Assembly (NCBI GenBank): GCA_900546065.1
Contig: URBK01000007.1
Location: 1-64,000, forward strand
Source of the DNA: an uncultured Alistipes sp.
GTDB lineage: Bacteria; Bacteroidota; Bacteroidia; Bacteroidales; Rikenellaceae
Direction: 5' to 3'
Length of the DNA: 64,000 nt
The position numbers and the translations under genes were made by a program. How positions within the stretch are numbered: the first letter of the stretch is position 1; each line of letters begins with the position of its first letter. Of the stretch, positions 55,454 to 64,000 are shown piece by piece. A model generated the notes under the pieces. That model searched no databases and was not told the DNA's origin. It saw nothing but the letters and a program-made list of their open reading frames with translations.

Positions 55454-55672
55454 ACGATTAGGTTTTGAGTTAGAGTTAGGTTTATATTTTGTCATTATGT
55501 TTCACTCTCGCCGTCCGGATTCAACCGTCTATCAACGATCGGTATCGGCCGACATTCCGCAAACAGCCCCGTGCATATTGGCTACCACACGACGATCCAC
55601 TATCCACATCGTCCGTCCATCGTCCGCCCCCATCGCGCGTCAGTCTCCATAAACGGGATCCCGCATTCAGAA

Positions 55673-57319
55673 TCACCGCTTGCCCAACAGAATGGCCGCC
55701 TGAGAAAGTGCGGCGTCGGTGATGGTACTACCCGACAACATCTTCGCTATCTCGCGCACACGCTCCTCTTCGCCGAGGCGTACGATATTTGTACGGCTCT
55801 GCTCCTTGTAGACCACAAAGTGCGTATCGCCCTTCGACGCCACCTGCGGCAGGTGCGTTATGTCCACAACCTGCATGTGCGTCGCCAGAGATGAGATAAT
55901 CTCGCCCATGGCATCGGCTATGCGGCCCGACACACCCGTATCGATCTCGTCAAATATGATCGTCGGCAGCTTGGATTTCTCGGCCAGCATGGCCTTCAGA
56001 GCCAGCATTACGCGCGACGTTTCACCTCCCGAAGCGACTTTCTCCACCGGCTGCGGGGCCATACGTCCGTTGGCCGTGAACATGAAACGCACACGGTCGC
56101 CGCCCGTTGCCAGCAACTCGCCCGCCGGTTCCACCTTAACTTCGAAACGCGCCTCCGGCATGCCCAACTTGACCAACATGGCCGCTACGCCCGACGATAC
56201 GCGCTGCGAAGCCTTGCTCCGCATGTCGTGTATGGCGGCGGCACGCTCCCCGGCATCCCGACGCAGAGCCTCGATCTTCTCGCGCTGCGCCGCCAGAGCC
56301 TCATCGCCATGCTGTATGAGACTTAACCGCGAAGCGAGATCCTCACCTACGGCCAACAACTCCTCAAGCGTCGAGACATGGTGCTTCTGACACATCGAAT
56401 ATATCATGTTGACGCGATCCGTCAGACGCTGCAGACGCTCCGGATCGGCCTCTATACGGTCGCTCTCGTCGGCCGCAACGGCCCCGATGTCCTTCAACTC
56501 CGAGACTACCGAGTGCAGACGCGAAGCCAGCTCCGCACCTTGGGGATATCCCTCACCGAGATGTGTCAGCGCCGTCTCGGCGACAGCCAACTGCTCCAAA
56601 ACACCTATCTGGTCGGCGTCGAGCGTATTGCGCAGCGACGTCAGCGCCTCGATTATATGGTCGGCATTCTCCAGTACGGAGAGTTCGGCCTCCGCCTCCG
56701 CCAATTCGCCCTCACGCAGCTGCGCCGCCTCGAACTCCTCGACCTGAAACCGCAGCCACTCCTCATCACGGCGCATCGTCTCCGCCTCGCTCTCCATACG
56801 GTGCAGCTCACGCTCCGCCTCGCGCAGCGCTTCGTAGCTGCGGCCATACTCAGCCACAGCATCCGTAGATCCGGCCAACATATCGAGCGACCGCACACGG
56901 AACGCCTCGTCGGCCAGCACCTGATTCTGATGCTGCGAGTGTATGTCTATGAGGTGTGCGCCCAATTCGCGCAACGCCGACAACTGGACGGGCACGTCAT
57001 TCACAAAGGCACGGCTCTTGCCCGACGGCGAGATCATACGTCGGATCACGGTCTGCTCCTCGTAATCCATATCGTTGCGCTCGAACAGCTCCTCAAGGCC
57101 GTAACCGGCCAGATCGAAAAGTCCCTCGATAACGCAATTACGCGTAGCGTCACCCAGCGAGCCGCTCTCGTTCTTGTTTCCGAGAAGCAGCCCCAAAGCA
57201 CCCAGCAGGATCGATTTACCGGCACCCGTCTCGCCGGTGATGATATTGAGATGCGGATCGAGCTCCATGTCGAGGCGCTCGATCAACGCATAATTTTCGA
57301 CTGTAAGCCGTCGCAACAT
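55673..57319 (-). CDS. recN: DNA repair protein RecN
   Basis: A 548-residue SMC-like ATPase for double-strand break repair. Walker A is GETGAGKSIL near the N terminus, Walker B is LPTIIFDEIDTGVSG near the C terminus, with long charged coiled coils between. It lies 5 bp after coaBC, the usual arrangement in Bacteroidetes (bamD, rpoZ, coaBC, recN in this order). Confidence 0.97.
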   Translation of the reverse strand: MLRRLTVENYALIERLDMELDPHLNIITGETGAGKSILLGALGLLLGNKNESGSLGDATRNCVIEGLFDLAGYGLEELFERNDMDYEEQTVIRRMISPSGKSRAFVNDVPVQLSALRELGAHLIDIHSQHQNQVLADEAFRVRSLDMLAGSTDAVAEYGRSYEALREAERELHRMESEAETMRRDEEWLRFQVEEFEAAQLREGELAEAEAELSVLENADHIIEALTSLRNTLDADQIGVLEQLAVAETALTHLGEGYPQGAELASRLHSVVSELKDIGAVAADESDRIEADPERLQRLTDRVNMIYSMCQKHHVSTLEELLAVGEDLASRLSLIQHGDEALAAQREKIEALRRDAGERAAAIHDMRSKASQRVSSGVAAMLVKLGMPEARFEVKVEPAGELLATGGDRVRFMFTANGRMAPQPVEKVASGGETSRVMLALKAMLAEKSKLPTIIFDEIDTGVSGRIADAMGEIISSLATHMQVVDITHLPQVASKGDTHFVVYKEQSRTNIVRLGEEERVREIAKMLSGSTITDAALSQAAILLGKR

Positions 57320-57324
57320 ACTCC

Positions 57325-58515
57325 TTATGAGTTAAGCAGTTTCTCCATACGGTCGACGATACGTGCCGCCACCTCGCGTTTGCTCATAAGCGGCAGCTCC
57401 ACGCACGACACTCGATCGATGAGCGACACCACATTCGTATCGCACCCGAAGCCCGCACCGGCATCCCGCAGCGAATTGAGGACTATGAAGTCAAGATTCT
57501 TCCTATCCAGTTTCTCGCGGGCATTGGCCGCGCCGTTCTCCGTCTCCAGAGCGAACCCGACAAGCAGACGCCCGCCCTTCTCACGGCCCAACTCGGCCGC
57601 TATGTCTTTCGTACGGCGCAGTTCGATCGACATGTCGCCGTCTCCCTTCTTGATCTTCTCGTCGGCAACCGTCACGGGCGTATAATCCGCAACGGCGGCA
57701 CACATGATGGCTCCGTCCGCCCCTTCGAATGCCTTGACCGTGGCGTTGTACATATCCTCCGCCGAGACCACATCCACACGATCCACACCTTCGGGCGTCG
57801 CAAGGTTGGTACGTCCGCTCACGAGCGTCACCGCCGCACCGCGCGCCGCCAACTCTCCGGCCACGGCATAGCCCATCTTACCGGTCGAGTGGTTCGATAT
57901 GTAACGTACGGGATCTATGGCCTCGATCGTGGCACCCGCCGTAACGACGAAACGCCGTCCGGCAAGCGTCGCACTTCCCAGCAACGCATCCACCTCCTTG
58001 ACGATATGTGACGGCTCGGCCATACGTCCCTTGCCGACAAGACCGCTTGCCAACTCACCCTGCTCGGGCTCGATGACATGCACACCGTCACGACGCAGCT
58101 GCTCAAGGTTGCGCTGTGTAGCCGCATGGGCATACATGTCGAGATCCATCGCCGGAGCAACAGCCACACGGCACTTGGCCGACAGATAACTCGTCAACAG
58201 AAGGTTGTCCGCAACGCCGCACGCCATCTTGGCCAGCGTGTTGGCCGTCGCGGGGGCTATGACCATGCAATCGGCCCACTCGCCCAGCGACACGTGCGAA
58301 TTCCACTCCCCGTTCTCGGGATTGAAGAACTCCACAAGAACGGGATGCTTGGCCAACGTGGCCATCGTCAGCGGCGTGATGAACTGCTTGGCCAGAGGCG
58401 TCATAACCACACGCACCTCGGCTCCCGCCGACACAAATAAACGGCAAAGCACAGCCGCCTTGTATGCAGCTATGCTACCCGTAACTCCCAATATTATATG
58501 CTTGCCTTTCAACAT
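57325..58515 (-). CDS. coaBC: Bifunctional phosphopantothenoylcysteine decarboxylase/phosphopantothenate-cysteine ligase
   Basis: A 396-residue flavoprotein for coenzyme A synthesis. The N-terminal decarboxylase domain (about 1-185) has the active-site His segment NSHVSLGEWADCMVIAPATA and the motif APAMDLDMY. The C-terminal ligase domain follows, with ISNHSTGKMGYAVA. Its substrate comes from pantothenate made by panC/panD elsewhere in the window. It is followed closely by recN, while 319 bp separate it from rpoZ. Confidence 0.97.
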   Translation of the reverse strand: MLKGKHIILGVTGSIAAYKAAVLCRLFVSAGAEVRVVMTPLAKQFITPLTMATLAKHPVLVEFFNPENGEWNSHVSLGEWADCMVIAPATANTLAKMACGVADNLLLTSYLSAKCRVAVAPAMDLDMYAHAATQRNLEQLRRDGVHVIEPEQGELASGLVGKGRMAEPSHIVKEVDALLGSATLAGRRFVVTAGATIEAIDPVRYISNHSTGKMGYAVAGELAARGAAVTLVSGRTNLATPEGVDRVDVVSAEDMYNATVKAFEGADGAIMCAAVADYTPVTVADEKIKKGDGDMSIELRRTKDIAAELGREKGGRLLVGFALETENGAANAREKLDRKNLDFIVLNSLRDAGAGFGCDTNVVSLIDRVSCVELPLMSKREVAARIVDRMEKLLNS

Positions 58516-58834
58516 AGCGGGGAATCCAAATTTTATGATTTCAGCCGACTCATCCGACGCGGCTCAATAGCTCGACACCCGGCACTCGGAGCACACTTCA
58601 CCGTGCAGTCTCTCTTCGCTCCTCCAACGGCGCACAAGGTATACTTCGCTCGCTCCTCACGGGGACAATTTCCTTCGCCCGTCACTCAATCACGCCTCAC
58701 ACGAAGCGTCTTTCTCCCTCCCCTCGGCTCGCGACACTCTCCGCACGCACGATAAACCGCGCCCGGCCTCTCGGCTCACTATGCGGGACGCACACTCCAT
58801 ACACGATACTCGTCCCGGCCAACCGCGCACGACG
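58516..58834 (-). other. 319-bp purine-rich spacer inside the bamD-rpoZ-coaBC-recN block
   Basis: No gene is supported. The minus strand is strongly purine- and G-rich, with recurring short words such as GAGCCGAG, GAGGAGCGA, GCGAAG and GAGTGAC, including GAGGAGCGAGCGAAGTATACC near 58650. It does not look like coding sequence. It resembles a dispersed intergenic element and could hold the coaBC promoter, but I cannot define one. Confidence 0.5.
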
Positions 58835-59161
58835 CTATTTCGACTCCTTGTCGCCGCCCTCGCGGTAGTAGAGTTCGCCGTCGAGGAACTCCTCCGTGGC
58901 GATGATCGTCGGCTTGGGCAGACGCTCGTAATAACGCGAGATCTCGATCTGCTCGCGGTTCTCGAAGGTCTCCTCCATCGTATCCGTCGGCGACGAGAAG
59001 TCGGCCAGCTTGCGCGTAAGCTCCGCCTTGAGCTCCGTCGAGATCTGATTGGCACGACGTGCTATGATGTTGATGCTCTCGTAGATATTGCCCGTATCCT
59101 TGTCCAGATCGACCAACTTGCGGGTAATCGTGTTGTTGGGAATGTTCTTCTTGATCTCCAT
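58835..59161 (-). CDS. rpoZ: RNA polymerase omega subunit (RpoZ/Rpb6-like)
   Basis: A 108-residue protein of the Bacteroidetes omega type, longer than Escherichia coli RpoZ. Matching parts are NNTITRKLVDLDKDTGNIYESI, the RRANQISTELKAELTRKL helix, and LPKPTIIATEEFLDGELYY. Omega promotes assembly and stability of the polymerase core. It lies 22 bp after bamD, a gene order I know from other Bacteroidetes. Confidence 0.9.
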   Translation of the reverse strand: MEIKKNIPNNTITRKLVDLDKDTGNIYESINIIARRANQISTELKAELTRKLADFSSPTDTMEETFENREQIEISRYYERLPKPTIIATEEFLDGELYYREGGDKESK

Positions 59162-59183
59162 CTTATGCGTAATTTTGTCGTTG

Positions 59184-59996
59184 TTATTCTTCTTTGCGGT
59201 TCTTCTCTATGAAGCGTTTGGTCTGCTCCTCCACGTGCTCCAGATCCTTCAGGTACTTCGACTCCGGGAACTCCATGATAAACGAATAGTAGGCATCCAG
59301 CGTCGACATGTATCGATCCAGCTGCTTCGATTCGATCGAGTTGCTGGCCAGCTTGTAGGATGACATCACGATGTGATAGAGCAGATCCTCCCGCCGGTGC
59401 GAATCGGGATATTGCCTCAACGCATTGCGGAAGGCTATGATGGCCGAGTTGTAACGCTCGATCTTGTAATACGTATATGCATTCAGGTATGCCTTCTCGT
59501 GCATACGCCACGTCAAGTCGTCGGTCATATCCTTGAAAAGCGGATACTGCTCGCTCTCGGGATAGTGCGACATGAACTCCGAGATCGCAATCACCGCCTG
59601 ACTGGTCATCGACTGGTCACGCGTAGGGCCCGGACACATGTTGTAGAGACTGATGGCATACATGGCCTCGGCATCCTCCAGAAACGCACTGCGCCCGAAC
59701 TTGTGACGGAAGTCGTCCAACAGCGTCGACGACGTAAGGAAATCGTGATCCTTAAACTTGCAGCGGGCGATATAGAAAGCGACCGTATCCTCCTTCATCG
59801 TACCGGAGAAATAGTGTTCGCAGCTCTCGAACAGCAATGCCGCCTTATTCCACTTCTCGGCGTTGTAATACATCATGCCGCGATCGAAGATAAGATCTGC
59901 GTCGTCGGTGTTTATCACCTTCTGGATTCCTGAGCAGCTGCCGAACAGTGCCGCGAGCGCTAAGACGAGGGCAAACGTGGTGAAACATTTTTTCAT
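59184..59996 (-). CDS. bamD: Outer membrane assembly lipoprotein BamD
   Basis: A 270-residue periplasmic lipoprotein of the BAM complex, which inserts beta-barrel proteins into the outer membrane. The lipobox is FGSCSG (Cys21). The rest is TPR-like, with segments NTDDADLIFDRGMMYYNAEKW, EDTVAFYIARCKFK and FMSHYPESEQYPLFKD. The ATG at 59996 is supported by the lipobox and by a TAnnTTTG box 39-46 bp upstream. It is the first gene of the bamD-rpoZ-coaBC-recN block. Confidence 0.93.
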   Translation of the reverse strand: MKKCFTTFALVLALAALFGSCSGIQKVINTDDADLIFDRGMMYYNAEKWNKAALLFESCEHYFSGTMKEDTVAFYIARCKFKDHDFLTSSTLLDDFRHKFGRSAFLEDAEAMYAISLYNMCPGPTRDQSMTSQAVIAISEFMSHYPESEQYPLFKDMTDDLTWRMHEKAYLNAYTYYKIERYNSAIIAFRNALRQYPDSHRREDLLYHIVMSSYKLASNSIESKQLDRYMSTLDAYYSFIMEFPESKYLKDLEHVEEQTKRFIEKNRKEE

Positions 59997-60034
59997 ACCG
60001 AATAGTTTATACAGTATGCTGGGTATTAAGCGTA

Positions 60035-60042
60035 CAAAATTA
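60035..60042 (-). promoter_or_regulatory. Probable -7 box of bamD
   Basis: On the minus strand TAATTTTG (60042-60035) fits TAnnTTTG. The -33 element is not convincing. Confidence 0.5.
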
Positions 60043-60140
60043 CACATATTTTTTGGTTTAACGACATTATGCCCCCAATTATTATCCGCAGCCACGACAA
60101 AAACCCTTCCACAGGCCGATTTATGGCCACCGGCACAACA

Positions 60141-60183
60141 AAAAAAAATTCCGACTGCAGGCCTCGGCCGTGCAGTCGGAATA
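60141..60183 (-). terminator. Terminator of galK-sialate esterase operon
   Basis: A perfect 11-bp stem (60149-60159 with 60171-60181) has an 11-nt GC-rich loop and is followed on the minus strand by a run of eight Ts. It lies about 20 bp after the esterase stop codon. Confidence 0.85.
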
Positions 60184-60201
60184 ATCAATAAAAACAAACG
60201 T

Positions 60202-61632
60202 CTACCTCACATCATTCCAGTCATCCGTACGGAACGGTACGGCCGGCACACCGAACATGTTGTGGAGGTTGTTCTCGATATAGTTGCGGAAAGCGTAACG
60301 CACGGCCACAGGCTCCTTCACCTCGTCGCTCCAGACCGTGACGCTGTTACCCGAAATCGAGGCATTGGCCTTGTGGAAGACACGGTCCGAACCCGCGATC
60401 TCGAAGCCCTTGATCGGCTCGCCGTACCACGGGGTCAGGCCCAGACCGGCACGCAGCAGGCGTACCGTCACCTTGCCGTCACGTATCTCGTATGACTCCA
60501 TGCGCGGAGCACGCGGCTCGAAACCGCTCTGGCCGTAGGTCTGCATCAGAGCCAGTGCAGCAAGACGCTGCCCTACCTCGAACTTCTGGGCCGGGTGGAT
60601 GCAGTTCTCCGAACCGATATCCGTCGTGCCGGCCATGCCGCAGTTGGGGATCTCGCTCAAGGCACGCACCTGAGCCTCCACAAAGAGAGGATAAGAGATG
60701 CTCTGCGAGTCACCGTACGAATAGGGAGCAATCTGGGCATAATAGAACGGCATCGAGTTATCCTCGTCGCCCCAGTCGCTGCGCCACTGCTCTACCATAC
60801 GGGCCATCATCTTGTCATAGTGGTCGATATCGCCAAGATTGGCCTCACCCTGATACCACAGGAATCCGCGTGCCGTGAAGTTGCGTATCGGGGCTATCAT
60901 GGCACAATAGAGCTCGCTCGGCTTGATGTCGTGCACCGTCTGCTTCTGCTTGAACTGCTCCTCGGTCACGCAATCCTTCAATGCCGACAACGGCATCCAC
61001 GACTCGACGCGCGTACCGCCCCAATCGGTAGCGATAATGCCGATAGGGATATTGACCGCATGCGTAATGTTGTAGGCAAAGAAGTATGCCGTAGCCGAAC
61101 AGTTGGCCACGCTCGCGGGCGAGGCGCACTCCCACTGGCCGCCGGCACAATCCTCCATATCCTTGTCATACGAGCGGGCACGCTGCACCGTGAACATGCG
61201 TATGCGCGAAGCCTCCTCGCCGCCACGCATGATATAGTCGATGGAGTTCTCCACGGGCTGGTTGCCGAAACCCTTGACCGGCATCTCCATGTTGCTCTGG
61301 CCCGAGCATACCCATACGTCGCCGATGAGTATGTTTTCGAGCGTCACGCTCTCGCCGTCGCTGATGGTGATCGTCTGCGGATCGAACGATGCGGCCGGCG
61401 TCGCCACCTTGACTGCCCAACAGCCCTCGGCATCACTGTGAGTCTGTATCTTGTCGTTACTCCACGAAACCACAACCGTGACCTTAGAGTCGGCATCGGC
61501 CTTACCCCACAGATTCACTTCGCTCTGCTGCTGCAGCACCATATTGCTGTCCAGCACCTTCGGGAGGACGATCTCGGCAGACGCACCCCAACAGAGGCAC
61601 GCCGCCGCCAACGTCATTATGAGTCTCTTCAT
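60202..61632 (-). CDS. Sialate O-acetylesterase
   Basis: A 476-residue secreted SGNH-fold esterase that removes O-acetyl groups from sialic acids or related sugars. The signal peptide covers residues 1-19, and a small beta domain follows. The nucleophile is Ser113 in CSGQSNMEMP, the oxyanion and catalytic His region appears in ENCIHPAQK. It is 12 bp after galK, in one operon, and a sialidase gene lies 6 kb away, which fits stepwise use of O-acetylated mucin glycans. Confidence 0.92.
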   Translation of the reverse strand: MKRLIMTLAAACLCWGASAEIVLPKVLDSNMVLQQQSEVNLWGKADADSKVTVVVSWSNDKIQTHSDAEGCWAVKVATPAASFDPQTITISDGESVTLENILIGDVWVCSGQSNMEMPVKGFGNQPVENSIDYIMRGGEEASRIRMFTVQRARSYDKDMEDCAGGQWECASPASVANCSATAYFFAYNITHAVNIPIGIIATDWGGTRVESWMPLSALKDCVTEEQFKQKQTVHDIKPSELYCAMIAPIRNFTARGFLWYQGEANLGDIDHYDKMMARMVEQWRSDWGDEDNSMPFYYAQIAPYSYGDSQSISYPLFVEAQVRALSEIPNCGMAGTTDIGSENCIHPAQKFEVGQRLAALALMQTYGQSGFEPRAPRMESYEIRDGKVTVRLLRAGLGLTPWYGEPIKGFEIAGSDRVFHKANASISGNSVTVWSDEVKEPVAVRYAFRNYIENNLHNMFGVPAVPFRTDDWNDVR

Positions 61633-61644
61633 TTCTCAGCAAAA

Positions 61645-62790
61645 TTAAATATCCAACTTGCGTGCTCCGTCCGAGATCACAACGTCATAAACCTTGGGTT
61701 CGTGACCGTAAGCCACCGCAAACTTCTGCTTGGCCGTTGCGATGAACGGATCGTAGAGGCTGTCCTTCACAAGGTTGATCGTGCAGCCGCCGAAGCCGCC
61801 ACCCATGATACGCGAGCCCGTCACGCCACACTCCTTGGCGATAGTAGCCAACAGATCAAGCTCCTCGCACGACACCTCGTAATCCTTCGACATGCCCCAG
61901 TGGGTCTCATACATGCGCTCGCCGACGGTCTCCAGATCGCCGCGCTCCAGCGCGTCGCACACGTCGAGCACGCGACGCTCCTCGCCGATAACATAACGTG
62001 CACGCTTGTAGTCCTCCTCCGAGATCTTGTCCTTGATAGCGTCGAGCTGCTCCATAGTGGCGCCGCGCAGGGTCTCCTGCCCCAGAGCCTTGGCTACACG
62101 CTCGCACGACTCGCGACGCTTGTTGTAGGGCGAACCCACCAGCTCATGCTTTACGACCGAGTCGAGCAGCACCAGACGGTAACCGTACTTCTCGGGATCG
62201 AACGGGAAGTATGCGAACTCCATCGAACGGCAGTCCAGACGCATCAGGTTGCCCTTCTTTCCGAATACCGAGGCGAACTGGTCCATGATACCGCAGTTAA
62301 CACCGCAATAGTTGTGCTCGGTCGACTGGCCGATGCGTGCCAGCTCGAACTTGTCGATCTTGTCATCATTGTAGATGTGGTTCAGCGCAAAGGCGAAAGT
62401 CGACTCCAGCGCCGCCGACGACGACATTCCCGCTCCGAGGGGCACGTCACCCGAGAAGGCCGTATCGAAGCCCTCAACCTTACCGCCGCGCTTCTGGATC
62501 TCGCGTGCCACGCCGAAGATATAACGTGCCCACGATGCCGCGGGTTTGTCCTCCTCGCGCAGGCCGAACTCGGCATAGTCATCCAGATCGATGGCATAGG
62601 CGCGGATCTTGTCCGTACCGTTGGGGCGTATCTCAGCTACGATGCCCTTGTCGATGGCACCCGGGAATACGAATCCGCCATTGTAGTCGGTATGCTCTCC
62701 TATAAGGTTTATACGACCCGGAGATGCGTAAACGTCGCCTTTGGTTCCAAACTTCTCGGCAAACTTCTCTCTTACCAATTCGATGTTCAT
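61645..62790 (-). CDS. galK: Galactokinase
   Basis: A 381-residue GHMP kinase that phosphorylates galactose at C1. It has the galactokinase signature GRINLIGEHTDYNGG near the N terminus, the ATP motif PLGAGMSSSAA, and MGGGFGGCTINLV near the C terminus. Galactose is a main sugar under sialic acid in mucin, which fits the neighbouring esterase and sialidase. No galT or galE is in the window. It is upstream of the sialate esterase gene in the same operon. Confidence 0.96.
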   Translation of the reverse strand: MNIELVREKFAEKFGTKGDVYASPGRINLIGEHTDYNGGFVFPGAIDKGIVAEIRPNGTDKIRAYAIDLDDYAEFGLREEDKPAASWARYIFGVAREIQKRGGKVEGFDTAFSGDVPLGAGMSSSAALESTFAFALNHIYNDDKIDKFELARIGQSTEHNYCGVNCGIMDQFASVFGKKGNLMRLDCRSMEFAYFPFDPEKYGYRLVLLDSVVKHELVGSPYNKRRESCERVAKALGQETLRGATMEQLDAIKDKISEEDYKRARYVIGEERRVLDVCDALERGDLETVGERMYETHWGMSKDYEVSCEELDLLATIAKECGVTGSRIMGGGFGGCTINLVKDSLYDPFIATAKQKFAVAYGHEPKVYDVVISDGARKLDI

Positions 62791-62967
62791 AGGTCTAAGT
62801 TTTTTGGTTTATTGTTCGATTAATATTGATAAACTTTTCTGCTAAAGCAATTTTTCTTCTGAAGCAATTTTACGTCTCACACTGCGGCTGCACCATACAC
62901 TATATATTACATATTACACAGCATACATCCGCCTTAATACACAAGCAGCCCGTGCCGGCATTACGTC

Positions 62968-64000
62968 CTACGGGAGTTTGACCTCTATCGTACGGCCCTG
63001 CCTTACGGTGAAACGCTGCTCGTAACGCTTGTCCTTTTCGCCGTGCTGCAATACCGTAACCTGCAGTTTCTCGGGCGAGAGGCGCTTCACCTCGATATCG
63101 AAATCGCGGTCAAAAGCACGCACGTGCCGGAGCGATGCATGATCCCACGTCGAGGGGATCTCGGGCTTGAGCTCGAAGCTGCGCATGCCCGTCGGACGCA
63201 TGCCGAACATACCCTCCGTAATGATACGGCAGTAGAGTCCGCTCTCGGCCGAGAGGTGGCGCTGGTTGCCCTCGGGCCACGCCTCGATCGGATAGGGCAC
63301 ATGGTCACCCAACAGTCGGCGGTTCGAATAGAACGACAGCTGCTCGGTCATGAAGTCGGGATAGCCCGCAGCATAACCTCCGCGGAAGGCATAGAGGGTC
63401 GAGCGGTCCCAGAAGGTCTCGCTGCCCTGCGCCGTCAGCAGTCCGTCCGACGTGTAGAGATCAGAATGGAACAGAGCGTCAATCGTACCCTCGGCCCGGT
63501 CATAGATGCCCACGATAAGCGGCATACATATCCACGAACGCAGGATATCGTTACCGTCATAATAGCGGTAGGTCTCATATCCGCACACCGTAGCCCCGAA
63601 GTATGACTCGATGGCCGCACGCATGGCCTTGGCACGACGGCTGTAATCGGCCGTCAGCGACGGGCTCTTGCCCAACTCGCGGCCCAGATACGATGCCGAA
63701 ATAAGCGCATCGTAATAGAGCGTCGAGGTACAGAGGTTGGCCTCGCCCGAAGGGAAGCGTCCCTCCAGCTCGTCACGGTCCGACTTGACCACACCCTCGT
63801 CGTTGATCTGGCGCTTGCAATACTCCAGACACCACTCGATCAGAGGCCACAGCTCCTCGGCCTCGGCACGATCGCCCCGCGTCAGGGCGTAGCGCGCAGC
63901 GCCGTACGCGATCATGGCCGCATCCCCGCGGTCGCCGGCACCGTTCCACGTACCGTCGCCCTCGGCTATGATAGAACTCGGAATAGGCTTGTACTCGTCA
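62968..64000 (-). CDS. Six-hairpin glycosidase-like protein (5' end outside the window)
   Basis: The reading frame is open from the stop at 62968 to the window edge, at least 343 residues. The visible part has the (alpha/alpha)6 pattern of six-hairpin glycosidases: GTWNGAGDRGDAAMIAYG, TLYYDALISASYLG, RYYDGNDILRSWICMP, AWPEGNQRHLSAESGLYCR and a C-terminal beta domain (YEQRFTVRQGRTIEVKL). An internal Met at 63915 is not the start, because the frame and family similarity continue upstream. I do not assign a GH family. It lies 177 bp upstream of galK on the same strand. Confidence 0.8.
   Translation of the reverse strand, partial: DEYKPIPSSIIAEGDGTWNGAGDRGDAAMIAYGAARYALTRGDRAEAEELWPLIEWCLEYCKRQINDEGVVKSDRDELEGRFPSGEANLCTSTLYYDALISASYLGRELGKSPSLTADYSRRAKAMRAAIESYFGATVCGYETYRYYDGNDILRSWICMPLIVGIYDRAEGTIDALFHSDLYTSDGLLTAQGSETFWDRSTLYAFRGGYAAGYPDFMTEQLSFYSNRRLLGDHVPYPIEAWPEGNQRHLSAESGLYCRIITEGMFGMRPTGMRSFELKPEIPSTWDHASLRHVRAFDRDFDIEVKRLSPEKLQVTVLQHGEKDKRYEQRFTVRQGRTIEVKLP

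Noticed and set aside
63915..64000. Start of the last gene at the Met at 63915
   Set aside because: The frame stays open to the window edge and its residues (GTWNGAGDRGDAA) match glycosidase sequence, so the gene is truncated by the window.

Overview
The window looks like a chromosomal segment of a GC-rich member of the Bacteroidales, most like Alistipes (Rikenellaceae). The grounds are a SusC/SusD pair, many promoters of the Bacteroidetes form TTTG-N19/20-TAnnTTTG, a lipoprotein-type dipeptidyl peptidase III with the motif HECLGH, a BamD-RpoZ-CoaBC-RecN block and a Bacteroidetes-order Rnf operon. The genus is inferred, since there is no rRNA gene to confirm it. I see no CRISPR array, insertion sequence, prophage, tRNA or rRNA in the window.

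Layout. 1-5.4 kb: a SusC/SusD outer-membrane uptake pair with its own promoter and terminator. 5.4-9.4 kb: a TPR protein, tadA, aspS and a small rubredoxin gene. 9.5-16.7 kb: one long minus-strand operon, nadE-rseC-rnfB-C-D-G-E-A, coding for NAD synthesis and the Rnf ferredoxin:NAD+ oxidoreductase, with rubredoxin just downstream. 16.9-22.7 kb: a second minus-strand operon, trkA-dNK-rsmF-merR-nif3-zinc ribbon, divergent from a small Cys-rich membrane protein. 23.4-24.8 kb: a DUF2461 gene and rplU-rpmA. 24.9-27.2 kb: an overlapping three-gene unit (pseudo-receiver, HEAT-repeat protein, GT2-like membrane protein), the least explained locus here. 27.2-38.3 kb: cysQ, an acyl-CoA synthetase, DPP III, a DoxX protein, panC-panD, a DUF456 protein and a two-unit M16 protease. 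38.4-43.2 kb: a likely trpS-clcA-HAD operon divergent from oxyR. 43.4-47.6 kb: rsfS-ftsH-cdsA-psd. 48-52.5 kb: an AI-2E transporter, a stand-alone riboflavin kinase, a TlpA-like redoxin, and split ThrE genes with a DUF6064-like gene. 52.6-64 kb: host-glycan functions (sialidase, GH88 hydrolase, sialate O-acetylesterase, galactokinase, a truncated six-hairpin glycosidase) around the recN-coaBC-rpoZ-bamD block.

How the parts fit. The Rnf complex moves electrons between reduced ferredoxin and NAD+ and builds an ion gradient; the co-located NAD synthetase and rubredoxin place NAD supply and another electron carrier beside it. Sialidase, sialate esterase and galactokinase fit growth on mucin-type glycans. 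rsfS-ftsH-cdsA-psd joins ribosome silencing, membrane proteolysis and phosphatidylethanolamine synthesis.

The most unusual points are (1) an NAD synthetase whose glutaminase domain has Gly in place of the catalytic Cys, (2) an RnfG with a variant core flavinylation motif and a canonical one in its C-terminal tail, (3) the pseudo-receiver/HEAT/GT2-like triad, and (4) a 319-bp purine-rich element inside an otherwise compact core operon.
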